Source: Linanthus parryae
Taxonomy: Eukaryota > Streptophyta > Magnoliopsida > Ericales > Polemoniaceae
DNA: 64,000 nucleotides
Reading direction: 5' to 3'
NCBI GenBank assembly: GCA_023055425.1
Contig: JALGPY010000001.1
Location: 73,154,994 to 73,218,993, forward strand
Part shown: piece by piece, positions 42,223 through 54,697 of the stretch
Layout: each line of letters starts with the position of its first letter
Position numbering within the stretch: position 1 is the first letter of the stretch
Notes under the pieces: model-generated
What the model was told of the DNA's origin: nothing
Seen by the model: the letters and a program-made list of their open reading frames with translations, nothing else
The model's database searches: none
Program-made: the position numbers and the translations under genes

Positions 42223-43806
42223 TGGAATTCTACAAAATGAGAAATATACAAGTTTTATTATTTTGTGAACAAATGACTATATTCAACAATGGCCAGATTA
42301 TCAAATATAGCTCCCACAATTTTTCTCGGATTAATAGCCCTCACCATAATGCAGAAAATATCATATACTTTCTAGTGGGCCAAGTACCATATGTCAACTC
42401 TTCTTGAGCTTGCTTTGGCAAGTCACCCAAGAATTAGCTATTTAGGTAGGAACACATTCCAATTGCATCCTATGCAACTCTTGTTTTAGTTGGGAAAATA
42501 ATCTCAATTGTCTTGACTCTAAGCTTTAATCCTATTGAAGTAGCTTAGTTGCGTTCATCCTCTTACTTCAACAATTGCACATTACTAGCTTGTGACATCG
42601 CTCCATCCTATGATGAATCAAATTGCCTTGTTTTTGCAAGCCCGAGTTTAATACATTATAGTTTTGACGAGTGTTAAATAACGAGAAGGCAAAGCGAAAT
42701 ATTTACTGTTGAGGGATTTCCTTGTCGATTTTAATTGTTTTGTTGATCCAATCAACTGGGTCTACTTATTTGGATTGGGCAATCCAAAATAAATGATCCG
42801 AGTTTTAATTGTTATCTTGTTACGTTTTGCATGGATCAACCATACATCCAAAAATAAATAACAAGAAAATAAATAATTAAACAATAAACAATCGTGATGT
42901 GGATGTGGCCTCCTAAAACTAAGATATTCCCAAGCCAATGAGAACATCTATAAACCCTATAAATAGCAAGCTCATCTCCATGTGCCTCCATCTTTAGTCC
43001 ATGCACCTTAGCTTTGTGGAATAACGCCATCTTGTGATTTCTTTGGTCTTTAAGCCTATTCTTCATGTCTTAGCTATCTTCTAACTATATAATACTAGCT
43101 AGCACCTATACTAAATAGAGATACCTCACAAGTTGAGGAGAAGAGGCGACACACAGGCCGTAAAACTTAATTAATTAAATTAATTACAATAAAACCAAAC
43201 CACAAAAATAAACATCCACATCATCCACATCTAAGGCCACATCCAATCACCATGCATAAACATATAATAAAGTTAAAATATAATTTTAACGCGCTTGGTC
43301 AATTTTAGTTAATTTTGGGATTTTCTAGGGTCAAAACGGTCCAAGGGGCGCACCAATCACTATTGACCAAACCCCTTAGGACTGCCCGGGCCGCGCCTAG
43401 GCCGGTCGAACCAACCCGCGCGGTCAACCCGGCGGTTGGCCGACCCGGCTAGGCCCATGGCCTCCTTGCTTGCGTCTCAAGGAAGGGGGCGGTCTCCTTG
43501 ACCGAACCCCATAGGGAATTCTCCAAAAATTTCCTTGTCTCCTTGTGGGCAATTATTCAATTGTAGAGAAAAACCTCTTTTTCCCCAATTGTGCTCAAAC
43601 CCTAGTTTTTCAAATCACCAAAAGATACATAATATGTAAACCGAATTTGCTAATTTCAGTACGATACGTTAAATTAGCTCATCCTCTACTGAATCATATT
43701 CAGTTTGCATCATTATGCCAATTTCAATATTACGCGAAAAATGAACTGAACGGTGTAAAACTGATAAACGGTAACACATAAAACCACGTTATGCACTACA
43801 ACCCGT
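42223..43806 (-). other. Untranslated leader of element C
   Basis: About 1.6 kb without a gene, homologous to the leaders of D (53020-54697) and O. A GC-rich block at 43370-43500 stands out against the AT-rich surroundings. Confidence 0.65.
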
Positions 43807-43819
43807 GGCTCTGATACCA
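43807..43819 (-). other. Primer-binding site for initiator tRNA-Met (element C)
   Basis: Minus strand TGGTATCAGAGCC, a perfect copia site, one base from the LTR. Confidence 0.9.
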
Positions 43820-43820
43820 C

Positions 43821-45242
43821 TATAGGGTTTTGATACGGATTACGCAACAAAAATACAAATTAACTATTCTGTTCAAGACCCTCCATCAATCGCAAGACAA
43901 GCCATCATAACGTGGTAAAGGAAAAACAATTGTGCACCTTGTTAGTCTGACAAATCACGTTACGCAGAATTGTGTCCACGTCTCAATGAATATCCACACC
44001 TAGGATTTTGCTGGATTCTTTTTTGTGTCTGTTTTCTAGCTCATGCCAAGATGGAGGAAGAAGAAGATCACGTTAAGGGGACACCCAAGGGTCGCGCGCC
44101 TCACGAAGCCGACGACGCAGAAGGGGGCGGGGGACGGGCTAGGGGCTTCGAACTCTCTCCCTCTCTCTCTCTCTCTATTAGCTTTATTATGTTCACTCTA
44201 ATGATACTCTTATGAAAATAATAAGCTAGGAGTGGCATTTTAAAGTCGACAACTCCTTGTCAAATACATATTTGCCCGATACTAATCATGTCCATACACG
44301 GATTAGTCCACCGTGCAAATTAGCAAACTAATTTTTTTTGTGGTTGCGTATTGATCCTTTAATTTTTAATTAGTCCTACTAATTAATACCCACATCCAGT
44401 TTAATCCTTACGGGGTGTGACCCCATATGTTTCTACTTAGTCGGTAGTAACAATTACTAACATAGAGCGGTGTCTGGCAACACATCTATGCCACCCAACT
44501 AATAGTAATAGTCAGTGATCCGACAAACCTTGTGACCAATGTTACCGTATTTTATTATCCCTTTGTCTCAATATCCGGATTGGACAAGAGACATAAACGT
44601 CACACTCGTATATCCAATCCATAGTTTCCCGATCATGGGAATAGACTTATCCAAGCAGATAACATCAATGTACCATATTGATTTATCCGAGTCTGTCCAT
44701 ACATTCTATAAGCTCTACCCCTCGAGTTGTCATGGATATTATCTCCCATATGTGGGAGGGAAAAATCCTCTCTACATCATTATCACCTCTAAGCTCGCTT
44801 CCTATTATGTCTAATAACTGCCTTTATTTTCACCCAGTCACGGTGTAACGTTTGACAAAATCAAAACATAATATTCCACAACTAGAGTATCTAGTGACTT
44901 CAAGTCTAAGGACCACAATTCTATTGTCTCAACGAGAAGCACTTGCGACGTTAATATAATTAATGTAGTCTTCTCGTGGTGGGTCAATCCAGTATGCCAT
45001 TATCACATAATGCGCTCACATGTGTTAGACTTGATATCTCCATATCAATCTACCCACATATTAGTCTATAGTTATTGTTCTATTAATCAATATAATGGAC
45101 TAGGGATATTTAAGATAAACAACACATTGTAATCTAAGGACTTCATTATATTAAATATCTCCATAAACAATAAAATGAATATTCTAGACAAAATAATGTT
45201 CATACTAAAATAAGATAGCCTCTAGGGCATCCATTCCTAAAA
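43821..45242 (-). repeat. 5' LTR of element C
   Basis: 1422 bp; plus-strand edges TATAGGGTTTTG and CATTCCTAAAA, so the terminal TG has decayed to TA at the left and TT at the right. A CT-rich run lies at 44155-44177. Confidence 0.85.
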
Positions 45243-45247
45243 ATTCT

Positions 45248-45557
45248 TACTAAGCTTTTCTGACTTAATTTTTTTCTGCGGTTCAAACACCGTAGATTAC
45301 CAAGAGGGGGATGCTAACGACAACTGATGGTTATGGACTCATGATGTGACATCTAGTATTCCACGTTGTAATTATATTTGACTGAATAATGTACTCTTAT
45401 CTTTTCAAACTCCATCAATGTGTTATCTATTAACTTGTAATAAATTATTTTTTAGATTTATTGAGGGTCGCACTATCTATGAACCGAATGTCCTTATCTG
45501 TTCTCAATGGGGCTAATCACCTCCGGTGGAAGCATTTAATAATTTGGGGGTATTTTA
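45248..45557 (+). repeat. Right part of the LTR of element E
   Basis: Continues the LTR interrupted at 28660, with GATTACCAAGAGGGGGATGCT and CACCTCCGGTGGAAGCA. The exact LTR end before the primer site is unclear. Confidence 0.5.
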
Positions 45558-45559
45558 GT

Positions 45560-45573
45560 TGGTATCAGAGCCA
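45560..45573 (+). other. Primer-binding site for initiator tRNA-Met (element E)
   Basis: TGGTATCAGAGCCA, a perfect match to the site used by many copia and chromovirus elements. Confidence 0.85.
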
Positions 45574-45916
45574 ACGGTTCTAACTTAGTACGACCATTCG
45601 ATTTCAACTAAAATAAGATTAACAATATTTGTCGAAATTAAAAATGATATAGGACAACTAAAATCGATAAGAAAAGTGAAACAAGCCAGGGGTTGCAGGG
45701 TAGCTTAATTGCTATTTTATTTCATAACTGTTGGATATGATGATTACTGTCGGAGGGAAGAGTTATTTTCTATGATGTGCTTATTTGTGATATTAATGGA
45801 CATGATTGATCATGATTTCATGTTATTTGTCGAACCGATAGTGATGAACGTGCACTTTAGAACCTTTCTGCGACTTATTTCCTTCTTCATCAGATGACAT
45901 CATACCCAACTGTTAC

Positions 45917-47230
45917 ATGCATGTGAATGAAATAGAAATTATATTGAGTAATATTACATTCATAAGGTACCACGCGATATGCCAACCATCATCACTACTA
46001 TCCCAGGATTCGAATAACTCAAAGAGCATAAATGAACCAAGGAAACCAGCCAGCTCATGGCGAATCCCCCAAACAGTACGAATCTGTCCGGTTCTAGAAC
46101 TAGGAACAAGCAACACTGGCTATGACTCAGATTCTACACAATACCCAAGATGGAGAAAATAACGTAATGAGAAGGATCACGGAAATCCGACCCCAATTTT
46201 CCTATGGAATCGATGATCCGACGACCTTGGAGAACTGGATACGTAACTTTGGAAAGACGCTATCCTCGGTGCGCTGCCAAAAGGACCAACGAGTGGAAGT
46301 GGCCGTGTACTACTTCAAGAATGAGGCTGACAACTAGTGGTCTGCCAAGGGAGGAGAGCTTCTCACCCAACAGGGATTTGGCTGGGAACAGTTGAAGGCA
46401 GCACTGCACGAGCGACTTTACCCCGTTCATGTCAAGTCTCGTAATTTTAAGGAGATATTGAATCTAACACATGGGAATGACAACCTCTTAGTTTACTTTG
46501 ATAGGTTCATGGAACTCATGAGTTCTGGAGGAGAGATTATATCGATAGAAGAGAATGCAGTTAATAGATATGTGGAAGGCCTAAACTTCCAAATTCTGAG
46601 CACCTTGGGTGTGACTCGTTTCGAGACACTGCCTGAAGATAATGGAGCATAACATGATGTAAAACGAATGTTCGATGAGAACTTTGAGGAGAGCAGGAAA
46701 ACGAAATATGAATCACAAGTGAAACCAAATCTCCAGAACCGCGGTAATGGAAACAACTATGGAGACGAGAGTTACTGGCCTAGCTCAACGCCCTCCAATC
46801 AGTTTGGCAATCAAAATATTGGAGGACAGGGCCCGACACGAGCCTAACAAGACGATGTGGAAACAACCACCCGGGGGTAGATAGCTGGGGACAGAAGGTG
46901 ACTTACCTCAATTGTGGAAACAAGGGCCATAGAAGGTATGGGTGCTTGTCAAAAACATATGGGGTATAACAATGGAGGAAACTTCACTGTGCCGACCATA
47001 ATGTAGGAGGAAATGTTGGGAATGGTGCATTCCGTCAAGGTGGGAATACCGATTTCAACCAGAGAGGTAACAACAATGGAGGAAACCAGCGAAACTATCA
47101 GCGGGGTGGAGATTACAATATTGGTGGATAAAATAACGGTGGCTACAATAATTGGAGGAATAACAACAATGGAGGAGGCTTCAACCGAGGAAACAGCTGG
47201 CAAGGCTAGAATGGCTACAACAACCAACCC
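45917..47230 (+). pseudogene. Element E gag (Ty3/gypsy type), broken
   Basis: Core blocks are DDPTTLENWIRNFGKTLSSV, VAVYYFKNEADN, WEQLKAALHERLYPVHVKSR, NLLVYFDRFMEL and VNRYVEGLNFQI. A TAG replaces a conserved Trp codon after NEADN, and another stop follows LPEDNGA. A Gly/Asn-rich tail surrounds a degenerate knuckle, YLNCGNKGHRRYGC, that has lost its first Cys (about 46905-46950). Its start codon cannot be fixed. Confidence 0.75.
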
Positions 47231-47290
47231 CAGTGAAGCAATGTCGCATAAGCTTCAACGTCACCAACAGCCACATGCCGTACTGGGACC

Positions 47291-48692
47291 TGTAGGGTTC
47301 AGATGCATGTTTCGCAGCGGAATAACAATAAATAGATTCCTAATAAAACCCTTCCATGCATCGCAGGGAAGCATTCATAACGTGATAAGGGATAGACAGT
47401 TGTGTACCTTGTTTGTCTAAATGATCACGATACGCAAAAATGATGTCCACATCTCTATGAGTATCCACACCTAGTATTATGATGGAATCCCCTTCACGTC
47501 TTTGTGCTATATACGTGAAGATGGAGGCAGAAGAAGATCACGCAAAACGAGGCACCAAGGGCTGCACGCCTCTGATTGCCGACGGGACCAAGGGGGCGGA
47601 TGGGGTAGGGTTCGAACCTCTCTGCCTTGCTCTCCTTGCTTTGTTATTTTCACTCAATGATGACTCTTATGAAAATAATAAGCTATGAGTGCCTTAATAT
47701 AGTTAATAACTCCTTATTAACTACATATTTTCCCCAATACTAATCTGTCCATACAAATATTAGTCCACCTTGCAAATTAGTCCTACTAACTTTGCGTGTG
47801 GTTGCACTTTGATCCTTTTACTTAATTAGTCCAACTAATGAATTCCCAAATCCAGTTCAGTCCATAATGTGTGTGACCCCATATGTTTCTACTTAGTTGG
47901 TAGTAACAATTAAAAACATGGAGCGGTGTCTAGCAACACATCTATGCCACCCAACTAATAGAAATAGTCAGTGATCCGAAAAACCTTGTGCCCAATGTTA
48001 CCGTATTGCGTCATCCCTTTGTCTCTATAGCCCTATTGGACATGAGACATAAATATCACACTCGTATATCCAATCCATAGTTTCTCAATCCTGGACTTAT
48101 CCATGCAGATAACATCAATATCCCCTATTACTTTATCTGAGTCTGGTCAGACATTCCATAAGCACTACCCCTCGAGTGGCCGTGTATGTTTACTCTTATT
48201 ATGTAGGTGGTAAAAATCCTCTATACATCACTAACATCTCTCAGCTTGCTTCCTATTATGTCCGATAACCGCCTTTATTGCTACCCTGTCACGGTGTAGC
48301 GTTTGACGTGATCAAAACATAATATTCCACAACTAGAGTATCTAGTGACTTCAAGTATAAGGATTACAATACCATTGTCACTTACGAGAAGCACTTTTGA
48401 CGTTAACATAATTAACATATCCTTCTCGTGGTGGGTCAATCCAGTACGCCACTATTCCTCATGCATACCCATGTGTTAGACTTGATATCTCCATATCAAT
48501 CTACGCATATACTAGTCTGTAGTGATCGTCCTATTAATAAATATAATGGACTAGGGATATTTGAGATAAACAACAAGTTGTAATCCAAGGACTTCATTAT
48601 ATTAAATTTCTCCATGAATAATATATGAATATTCTAGCCAAAAACAATGTTCATACTAAAAATAGTTTGCCTCTAGGGAATCTAAACCAACA
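47291..48692 (-). repeat. Solo LTR of the C/D copia family
   Basis: 1402 bp, same orientation as the C LTRs, edges TGTAGGGTTC and AAACCAACA, with no copia internal sequence. Four flanking bases GACC match on both sides (47287-47290 and 48693-48696). The gypsy reading frame of E resumes right after it. A solo LTR is the usual product of recombination between the two LTRs of one element. Confidence 0.85.
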
Positions 48693-49110
48693 GACCATCA
48701 ACGTCAAGAACCAGGTCCAAGTAGAGCAAGCTAACGTGGTGACGGGTACAATCCTTATGGAATCCACCCCTGCCTTCGTTTTATTTGATTCAGGAGCCAC
48801 ATTTTCTTTCATATCATCCACGTTTTCTAAGAAAGTAGACATACCAGCTCCTATCCCTATATATGTTGCAATCTCTAAACCTAATGAAGAAGGCGTAACC
48901 TGTAACACCTTGTACCCTAGATTAAACCTATTCTTACCTAATCCTTTACGACCTGGGTAACCTAGATGTCATCGTGGGTATGGACTGGCTTAGTAGGTAC
49001 AAAATAACCATATAGTGTCCCACCCAAAAGATTAGGTTTCGTGGACCTAAGGGTGAGCGTCTATCCTATAGAGGAGTAACCAATAGACCCACAATCCAAA
49101 TTGTATCAGC
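48693..49110 (+). pseudogene. Element E aspartic protease (Ty3/gypsy type)
   Basis: VTGTILMESTPAFVLFDSGA contains the catalytic DSGA, followed by TFSFISSTFSKKVD. The frame shifts near 48945, after which LDVIVGMDWLSRYKITI, the conserved C-terminal protease block, is visible with a stop behind it. The sequence is lost before reverse transcriptase. Confidence 0.75.
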
Positions 49111-49129
49111 TTAACCATCCTCTCAGAAG

Positions 49130-50563
49130 TGTTACATTTATGTAAGATGATCCCTAATTTTCTATTGCACAAATGACCAGGGATTTGATGGAGATGATGG
49201 ATGTCTGAGACAACGGCTGTGTTGATGGGGGGGGACATGGGCAAGGTGCATAGTAGACTCCATCATGATTTCACCGCGCAGAAGAGTGATGCCGGTCAAG
49301 TGATCCTTCACAACAAAATGATAAGAGAAAAATTCAATAGAAGCATGGTTAGATTGACAAAGTTGAGAGATCGATAAAAGGTTGAGACGTAACTGAGGGA
49401 CACATAGAACATTAGATAAATGAAGGGGACAAGTAGAGGCGGGAAATGTAGTGCTACAAATGTGAGAGATAGAGAGACTGTTACCATTTCCAGGATGAAT
49501 CTCTTCAGGTCCATTTTACGTTGAGAAATCTTGAAGTGCAGCTGTGCTAGGGAAAACATGATGGGATGCACCACTATCAAACATCCACGCGTCTGAGGAT
49601 CTTGATACTTGATTGAAAGTTATGTTGATCGAATGTGTGTTGGACGCAACTGAGTGGTTGTGGTCAGGCAGGAAGCGATTAAGTTTGGGACAATCACAAA
49701 CAACATGTCATGCAAAGTTACAGAGGTGACAGGGCTTCTTGGGATGCCCATGCTGGGTAAAGGCTACTAGGGGAAACACGACCCATTGCGCGGATTTGAT
49801 GATTTTTTGTGGTGACCTTGGTTTCTCGAGTGACCACCATTGTGCGGGTACCAAGGGGATGCACCCTGATGCGATACCATTCCTGAGTGATGTTGTGTCA
49901 TGTTGTTATGGCTAGGAGAGATGCATATTCTGATTCTACAATTTAAAGGGATCGTTTATGCTCCTCAAATATGGGCACGAGTTCAACGATGGACACCATT
50001 TTGTTGCGAATTTGAAGGGCATCCACGATGGGGGAGTAATCGACACCAAGTTGGTTGATGATGGAGATGAGAAGGTTAGTGTCAAACACCGGGCTTTGCG
50101 CGAGAGCAAGATCACTGGCTGTGTCCTTCATATCCTTGATATATTTCAAAATGGACCGGTTTCTGCGTGAATTGCGAGCAAGTTTGTTCTTGAGTGCTAT
50201 GACTCGGCCAAGAGAAGCGTTGGCGTAGGTTTCCATAAGGGTGAATTACACGGTGGAAGGAGTAAGAGCCTCAGATATCAGTGGTTTAACCCCCTTTGTG
50301 CAACTTCCAAGGAGTGCACTGATGAGGATTTGGTCTTGACGAAACCAGGCAGAGTACCAATTCGGCGACATCGATGTAGCAGGATGGTGCTTTAGTAGTG
50401 CCACCGATGGCCTAAAAGATCGAAGCCAATTAGAGTAGCCTCGATTTTTCGACGAAAAAATAGAAAATTGGGCGGAGGAGAGTTTGATTGGAAAGTTGGT
50501 TTGGACATTAAGTTGAATCATTGAAGCTAGTGTGGTTAGATTCATGGTGGTGGTGGTCGGCAT
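49130..50563 (-). pseudogene. Element F gag-protease, broken
   Basis: The N-terminal frame 50563-50246 has IQLNVQTNFPIKLSSAQF and WFRQDQILISALLGSC. The next, 50236-49943, has YANASLGRVIALKNKLAR, KYIKDMKDTASDLALAQSPV and INQLGVDYSPIVDALQIR, together the retrotransposon gag of the UBN2/gag_3 group. Protease appears at 49590-49310 with MFDSGASHHVF and LCVPQLRLNLLSISQLC. Stops and frame changes separate the parts. Confidence 0.75.
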
Positions 50564-50603
50564 ACGATACCAAGACGGGAGATTGTCGGATTACGATTTG
50601 CGA

Positions 50604-50646
50604 CAAGAGAGAGAGGGAGAGAGAAAGAGAGAGAGAGAGAGAGAGA
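50604..50646. repeat. GA microsatellite
   Basis: A run of GA dinucleotides with a few breaks, within the leader or first codons of remnant F. Confidence 0.9.
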
Positions 50647-50690
50647 TCGCGGATAAGAAATTCTACATGTTTGATAGCATATGAGATTAG

Positions 50691-51597
50691 AGAATGAATT
50701 GTGTGTGTTATTTCCATTGATCAAGCTGATTAATTATAAAAGAGTGCAATCAACAACATACACTAAACCAAGTGACTACATATATTGTATCTACTGGATA
50801 TAGTAGGAAACAAGATAATGTAAACGAAGACTAATTCGCTAATATATGAAATAACATAATGGTGATTGTGGTTATTGATATCATGATTGCATAAATCATG
50901 GAAGAAATAATGTGATATTATCTCATTTCGTAACAGCACGTAAGAAATTGCAAGGTATTGAGAATGTAGAACCGAACTCAGTGTTTGTAGATTCTAAGAA
51001 GAGGAGTCTATACATGGGCAGTATACTTCTTTTTTCCTCCTGGCCCATAACCATAGGTTAGAGCAGGAGAAACCCATATGGGGAATAAGAACAACCAATT
51101 CATCATCAAGTTTGATTAAATCATATCACATGATAGGACACATCATACATATCTTGGTGGGTGCATGAGTGAAATAACTCAAGAGGAGTGGAGAAACTTC
51201 AAACTGTGGTTCAAATTCCAATCACACACATAATTTGTTTTGATAACTCAATTCACCTCAAATGGCCCTACCTAACCAGTGTGGTTAATGTAAAGCCACA
51301 CTAGCAAGGTGAAGAGAAACAATTTTTCCATAAAAACATCTACACCGAGAGATAGTAAGTTCATACGAATCATGGAGATGTGACCAAATAGAAGCAAGTA
51401 GCAATTGATTGGAAGTCAATGGAAATGAACTCACCCTACTGGCTAGTGTGTGATCACCGCACCACACCATGGAATGTTAATGTTTTGTTCCAACTTTCTA
51501 GTACAACATTCAAAATGGGGCTTGGCTACCTTAAAAAAATCACATTTATTGTTATTATTTCTACTGGAGTATCTCATGGTTGTTTGGGATTTCAATC
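50691..51597. other. Unassigned spacer, possibly LTR of F
   Basis: About 900 bp with no coding frame, no LTR pair and no inverted repeat that I can support. Confidence 0.35.
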
Positions 51598-51602
51598 CCT
51601 GC

Positions 51603-53005
51603 TGTTGGAGTAGATGCCCTAGAGGCAATCTTTTTAGTATGAAGATTACTTTTGGCTATAATATTCATTGTATTATTTATGGAGATATTTAATATAATGA
51701 AGTTCTAAGATTACAAATGTGTTTGTTTATCTTAAATATACTTACTTAATTATAATGATTAATTGTACGATCAATTATAGACTACTATGGGGTTGGATTG
51801 ATATGGAGATATCACGATCCGACACATGGGTATGCATTACGAGTAATAGCATACTAGATTGACCCACAACGAGAAGGCTACATACAAGTTACGTAAAGTA
51901 ACAAGTTCTTCTCGTAGTGACAACGGTATTGTCATCCTTAGACTGGCTCTAGTTGTGGAATGTTGTGTTTTGACATCGTCAAACGCTACACCGTATATAT
52001 GTAGTAATAAAGGCGTTAGTCGGATAAAATAAGGAAGCAATCTTAGAGATGGTGGTGATGTAGATAGAATTTGTCCCTTCCACATAACGTGAGCAAATAT
52101 TCATGGGTTACTTGAGGAATGGTGTTTATAGAATTTCTTGCCAGACTCAGATAAATCAATATAGGATATTGATGTTATCTGCATGGATAAGACTATTCCT
52201 AGGATCGAGATACTATGGATTGGATATACGAGTGTGACTTGTATGTCTCGTGTCCAATCCTAATATAGAGACCAAGGGATGAAAAAATACTTGCACAAGG
52301 TTTGTCAAGGTAATGACTATTTCTATTAGTTCGGTGGTATGGATATGTTGCTAGACACCGCTCCATGTTAGTATTAGTTACTACCAACTAAGTAGAAACC
52401 TATGGGGTCACACCCCATAAGGATAAAGCTAGAATTAGGAATCAATTAAAATTACTAATTAATTAAAGGATCAATACGCAACTAATTGAAAACTTAGTAG
52501 GACTAATTTGCAAGTTGGACTAATATCTGTATTTACAGGATTAGGACAGGGGATTTTATACAATTAACAAGGAGTTTTTAGACTATATAAAGGAAAATCC
52601 TAGCTTATATCTTCTACTAATACTCATAACATACATTGAGTAGGAGAGAAAAAAGTAAGGAGAGAGCAAGACGAACCCAGACCCCGTCTGCCCCATTCTA
52701 CCCGTCGGACAAAGAGGAAGAGGTTGATTCTCTTTTTTGGTCTCCGTTGTGTGATCTTCCTTCTTCCTTCCTCTACCGGCTGCTAGCACAAAGGTGTGGA
52801 GGAATCCAGTTGTTCATCCTCGGTGTGGACTAGCTATAGAGACGCAAACACAATTTTGCGTTTTAAGTCAACACAGGAGACAAACAAGGTAATTTGTTAC
52901 TACAAGTTCACTATCATTATGATGTCTCTTCTTGTGATCGTTGGTGGTTCTTGTGCGGATCTTATTTGTTTATTTCCGCTGCGTAATCCGTTACAAAACC
53001 CAACA
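51603..53005 (+). repeat. 5' LTR of element D
   Basis: 1403 bp from TGTTGGAGTAGATG to AAAACCCAACA, with a TATA box at 52583-52592 (CTATATAAAG). Shares GCTAGACACCGCTCCATG and GGGGTCACACC with the other family LTRs. Confidence 0.9.
52583..52592 (+). promoter_or_regulatory. TATA box of the D 5' LTR
   Basis: CTATATAAAG; the 3' LTR has CTATATAAAT at the matching place near 59673. Confidence 0.6.
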
Positions 53006-53006
53006 G

Positions 53007-53018
53007 TGGTATCAAAGC
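53007..53018 (+). other. Primer-binding site for initiator tRNA-Met (element D)
   Basis: TGGTATCAAAGC, one change from the canonical site, one base after the LTR. Confidence 0.85.
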
Positions 53019-54697
53019 CACAGGTCGTAGAGAATAATATAGTTTATGTGTTACGATTATGTCTATTTTACACTTTAATTATTGTTTATCGCGTTAAACG
53101 GACAGATCAAGCATATTGATGCAATTTGTATATAACTCAACCAAATAAGACCTACTGTTACATGGGATGTAAGGATTAGTGAATTTGGATCACATAGGAT
53201 GTGAAAAAAATTGGATCTACAAATTAGGGTTTGGGCACAAGTTGGAAAAGGGTGTTTTTCAAACATGGAAACAACTAATCTTGGGCAACACGGAGGAATG
53301 TTTTTTGGAAATAACTCCCTAAAGATGTTTGACCCCCCTAGGGGACCGTCCCTCTCTCCGTTGCGCTCAAGGAAGGCCACGGCCAAGGGAAGCCTACCAC
53401 CCCCCCCCCCCCCCCCCCCGCACACGGCCTACCCGTGTGGGCTAGGGCCAGCCGACCCAAGGCTCATGTGGTGTTCCTTTGAGGTTCGGCCATAGAGATG
53501 GTGGGCCTCTTGGACTGTTTTGACAATAGTATGTCCAAAATCAATTAAAATTGGCCAAGCGCGTTAAAATTGGATTTTAACTGTTTATGTGCTTTATGCA
53601 TGGTGATTGGATATTGCCTTAGATGTGGATGTTGTGAATGTTTAATTTTTGTGTTTTGTTTTTACGGCCCGCGAGCTGATAAAACTAATGTAATAGTTAA
53701 TAAGGTTTTACGGCCTGCTAGCCAGTCTTCTTCTCAATTTGTGAGATATTTTTATTTAGTATAGATGCTAGATAGTATTAGATAAAATAGATGATAGCCA
53801 AGAATGGAGAAAAAGAAGCCTAAAGAAATTAAATACCATGAGATGGAGCATGGAGCATGGAGCATTCCACAAGCTATGGCGCATGGACCAAAAGATGGAG
53901 GCACATGGAGATGAGCTTGCTATTTTTTAGGTTCATAGATATTCCCATTGGCTTGGGAATATCTTAGTTTAGAGGCCATATCCATATCACGTTTAATTTT
54001 TGTTTGTGGTTGTTTATTTATTCTATTATTATTTTATTGTTGGTGTATTGATGATGCATGCACAATTGATAATAAGATAATTAACAACCCGGATCTTTTA
54101 TTTCTAAGTTTTCCCAACTCAAAATAAGTAGATCAGTTGATATGGATCAACAAAACAATTAAAATTGGAAAAACAAAATCCCTCAATTTAAATTTTGCGT
54201 TTTCCTTCTCGTTACTTAAACACTCATCATGATCATGATTATCAAGTTCGTGCGTGCCATAGAAAGGCGACTTGGTTTGTCATGATTGTGTAGCGATGGC
54301 ACAAGCAAGTAATGGGTAATTTTTTAAGTATGATGTTGGACGCAACTAGAATATTTTAATAGGATTAACCTAGAGGCAACCTAATTGGGATTATCCATGG
54401 GATGGATAAATAAGGAGTTATTTGCCCAATTAAACCAAGAATTGCATAAGGATGCAATTGGTATGTTCCTACCTACATATCTAATTTTGGGTGACTTTCC
54501 AAAGCAAGCTCAAAAGAAGTGAAATATGAATCTTGATACCCACTATAAAATATAATGATATTTTCCGCAATAATATTGAGGGTTATTAATTAGAGAAAAA
54601 TAGTGGGAGCTATGTTTAATAATCTAGCCATTATTAAATGTAGTTATTTGTTCAGGAAATACTAAAACTTGTACATTTTTCATTTTGTAGAATTCCA
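53019..54697 (+). other. Untranslated leader of element D
   Basis: 1.7 kb without a gene. It holds a 20-C run at 53400-53419 inside a GC-rich block and words shared with C and O (TTGGCTTGGGAATATCTTAG at 53948). Frames across the C run are not genes. Confidence 0.65.

Larger units (their letters stand above)
28661..45242 (-). mobile_element. Ty1/copia element C, full length, carrying nested element G
   Basis: Minus-strand order: 5' LTR 45242-43821, primer site, leader, gag, protease, integrase (split by G), reverse transcriptase, RNase H, polypurine tract, 3' LTR 30070-28661. Target duplications ATTCT at 28656-28660 and 45243-45247 are identical. Without G and its duplicated pentamer the element is about 8.3 kb, close to D's 8.5 kb. 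The two LTRs differ at about 24 sites in the first 195 bp compared, so the insertion is old. All genes carry stops or shifts. Confidence 0.9.
28000..49110 (+). mobile_element. Decayed Ty3/gypsy element E, host of nested insertions
   Basis: Own sequence is seen at about 28000-28660, 45243-47290 and 48693-49110: LTR, initiator-Met primer site, gag and protease. The LTR is split by element C (28661-45242) and the gag-protease junction by a solo LTR (47291-48692). Its integrase and reverse transcriptase are absent; the sequence ends where copia remnant F begins. Gag and protease style suggest a chromovirus (Tekay-like), not proven. Confidence 0.65.
49130..50690 (-). mobile_element. Ty1/copia remnant F (gag and protease)
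   Basis: Minus-strand order: a weak primer site (TGCTATCAAAC at 50679-50669), gag, protease. Both ends are undefined and nothing of integrase or reverse transcriptase remains. It abuts element E at its left. Its gag belongs to a different copia lineage from B, C, D and S2. Confidence 0.65.

Noticed and set aside
53211..53495. 94-codon frame with a run of prolines
   Set aside because: The run is the 20-C homopolymer in the untranslated leader of element D.
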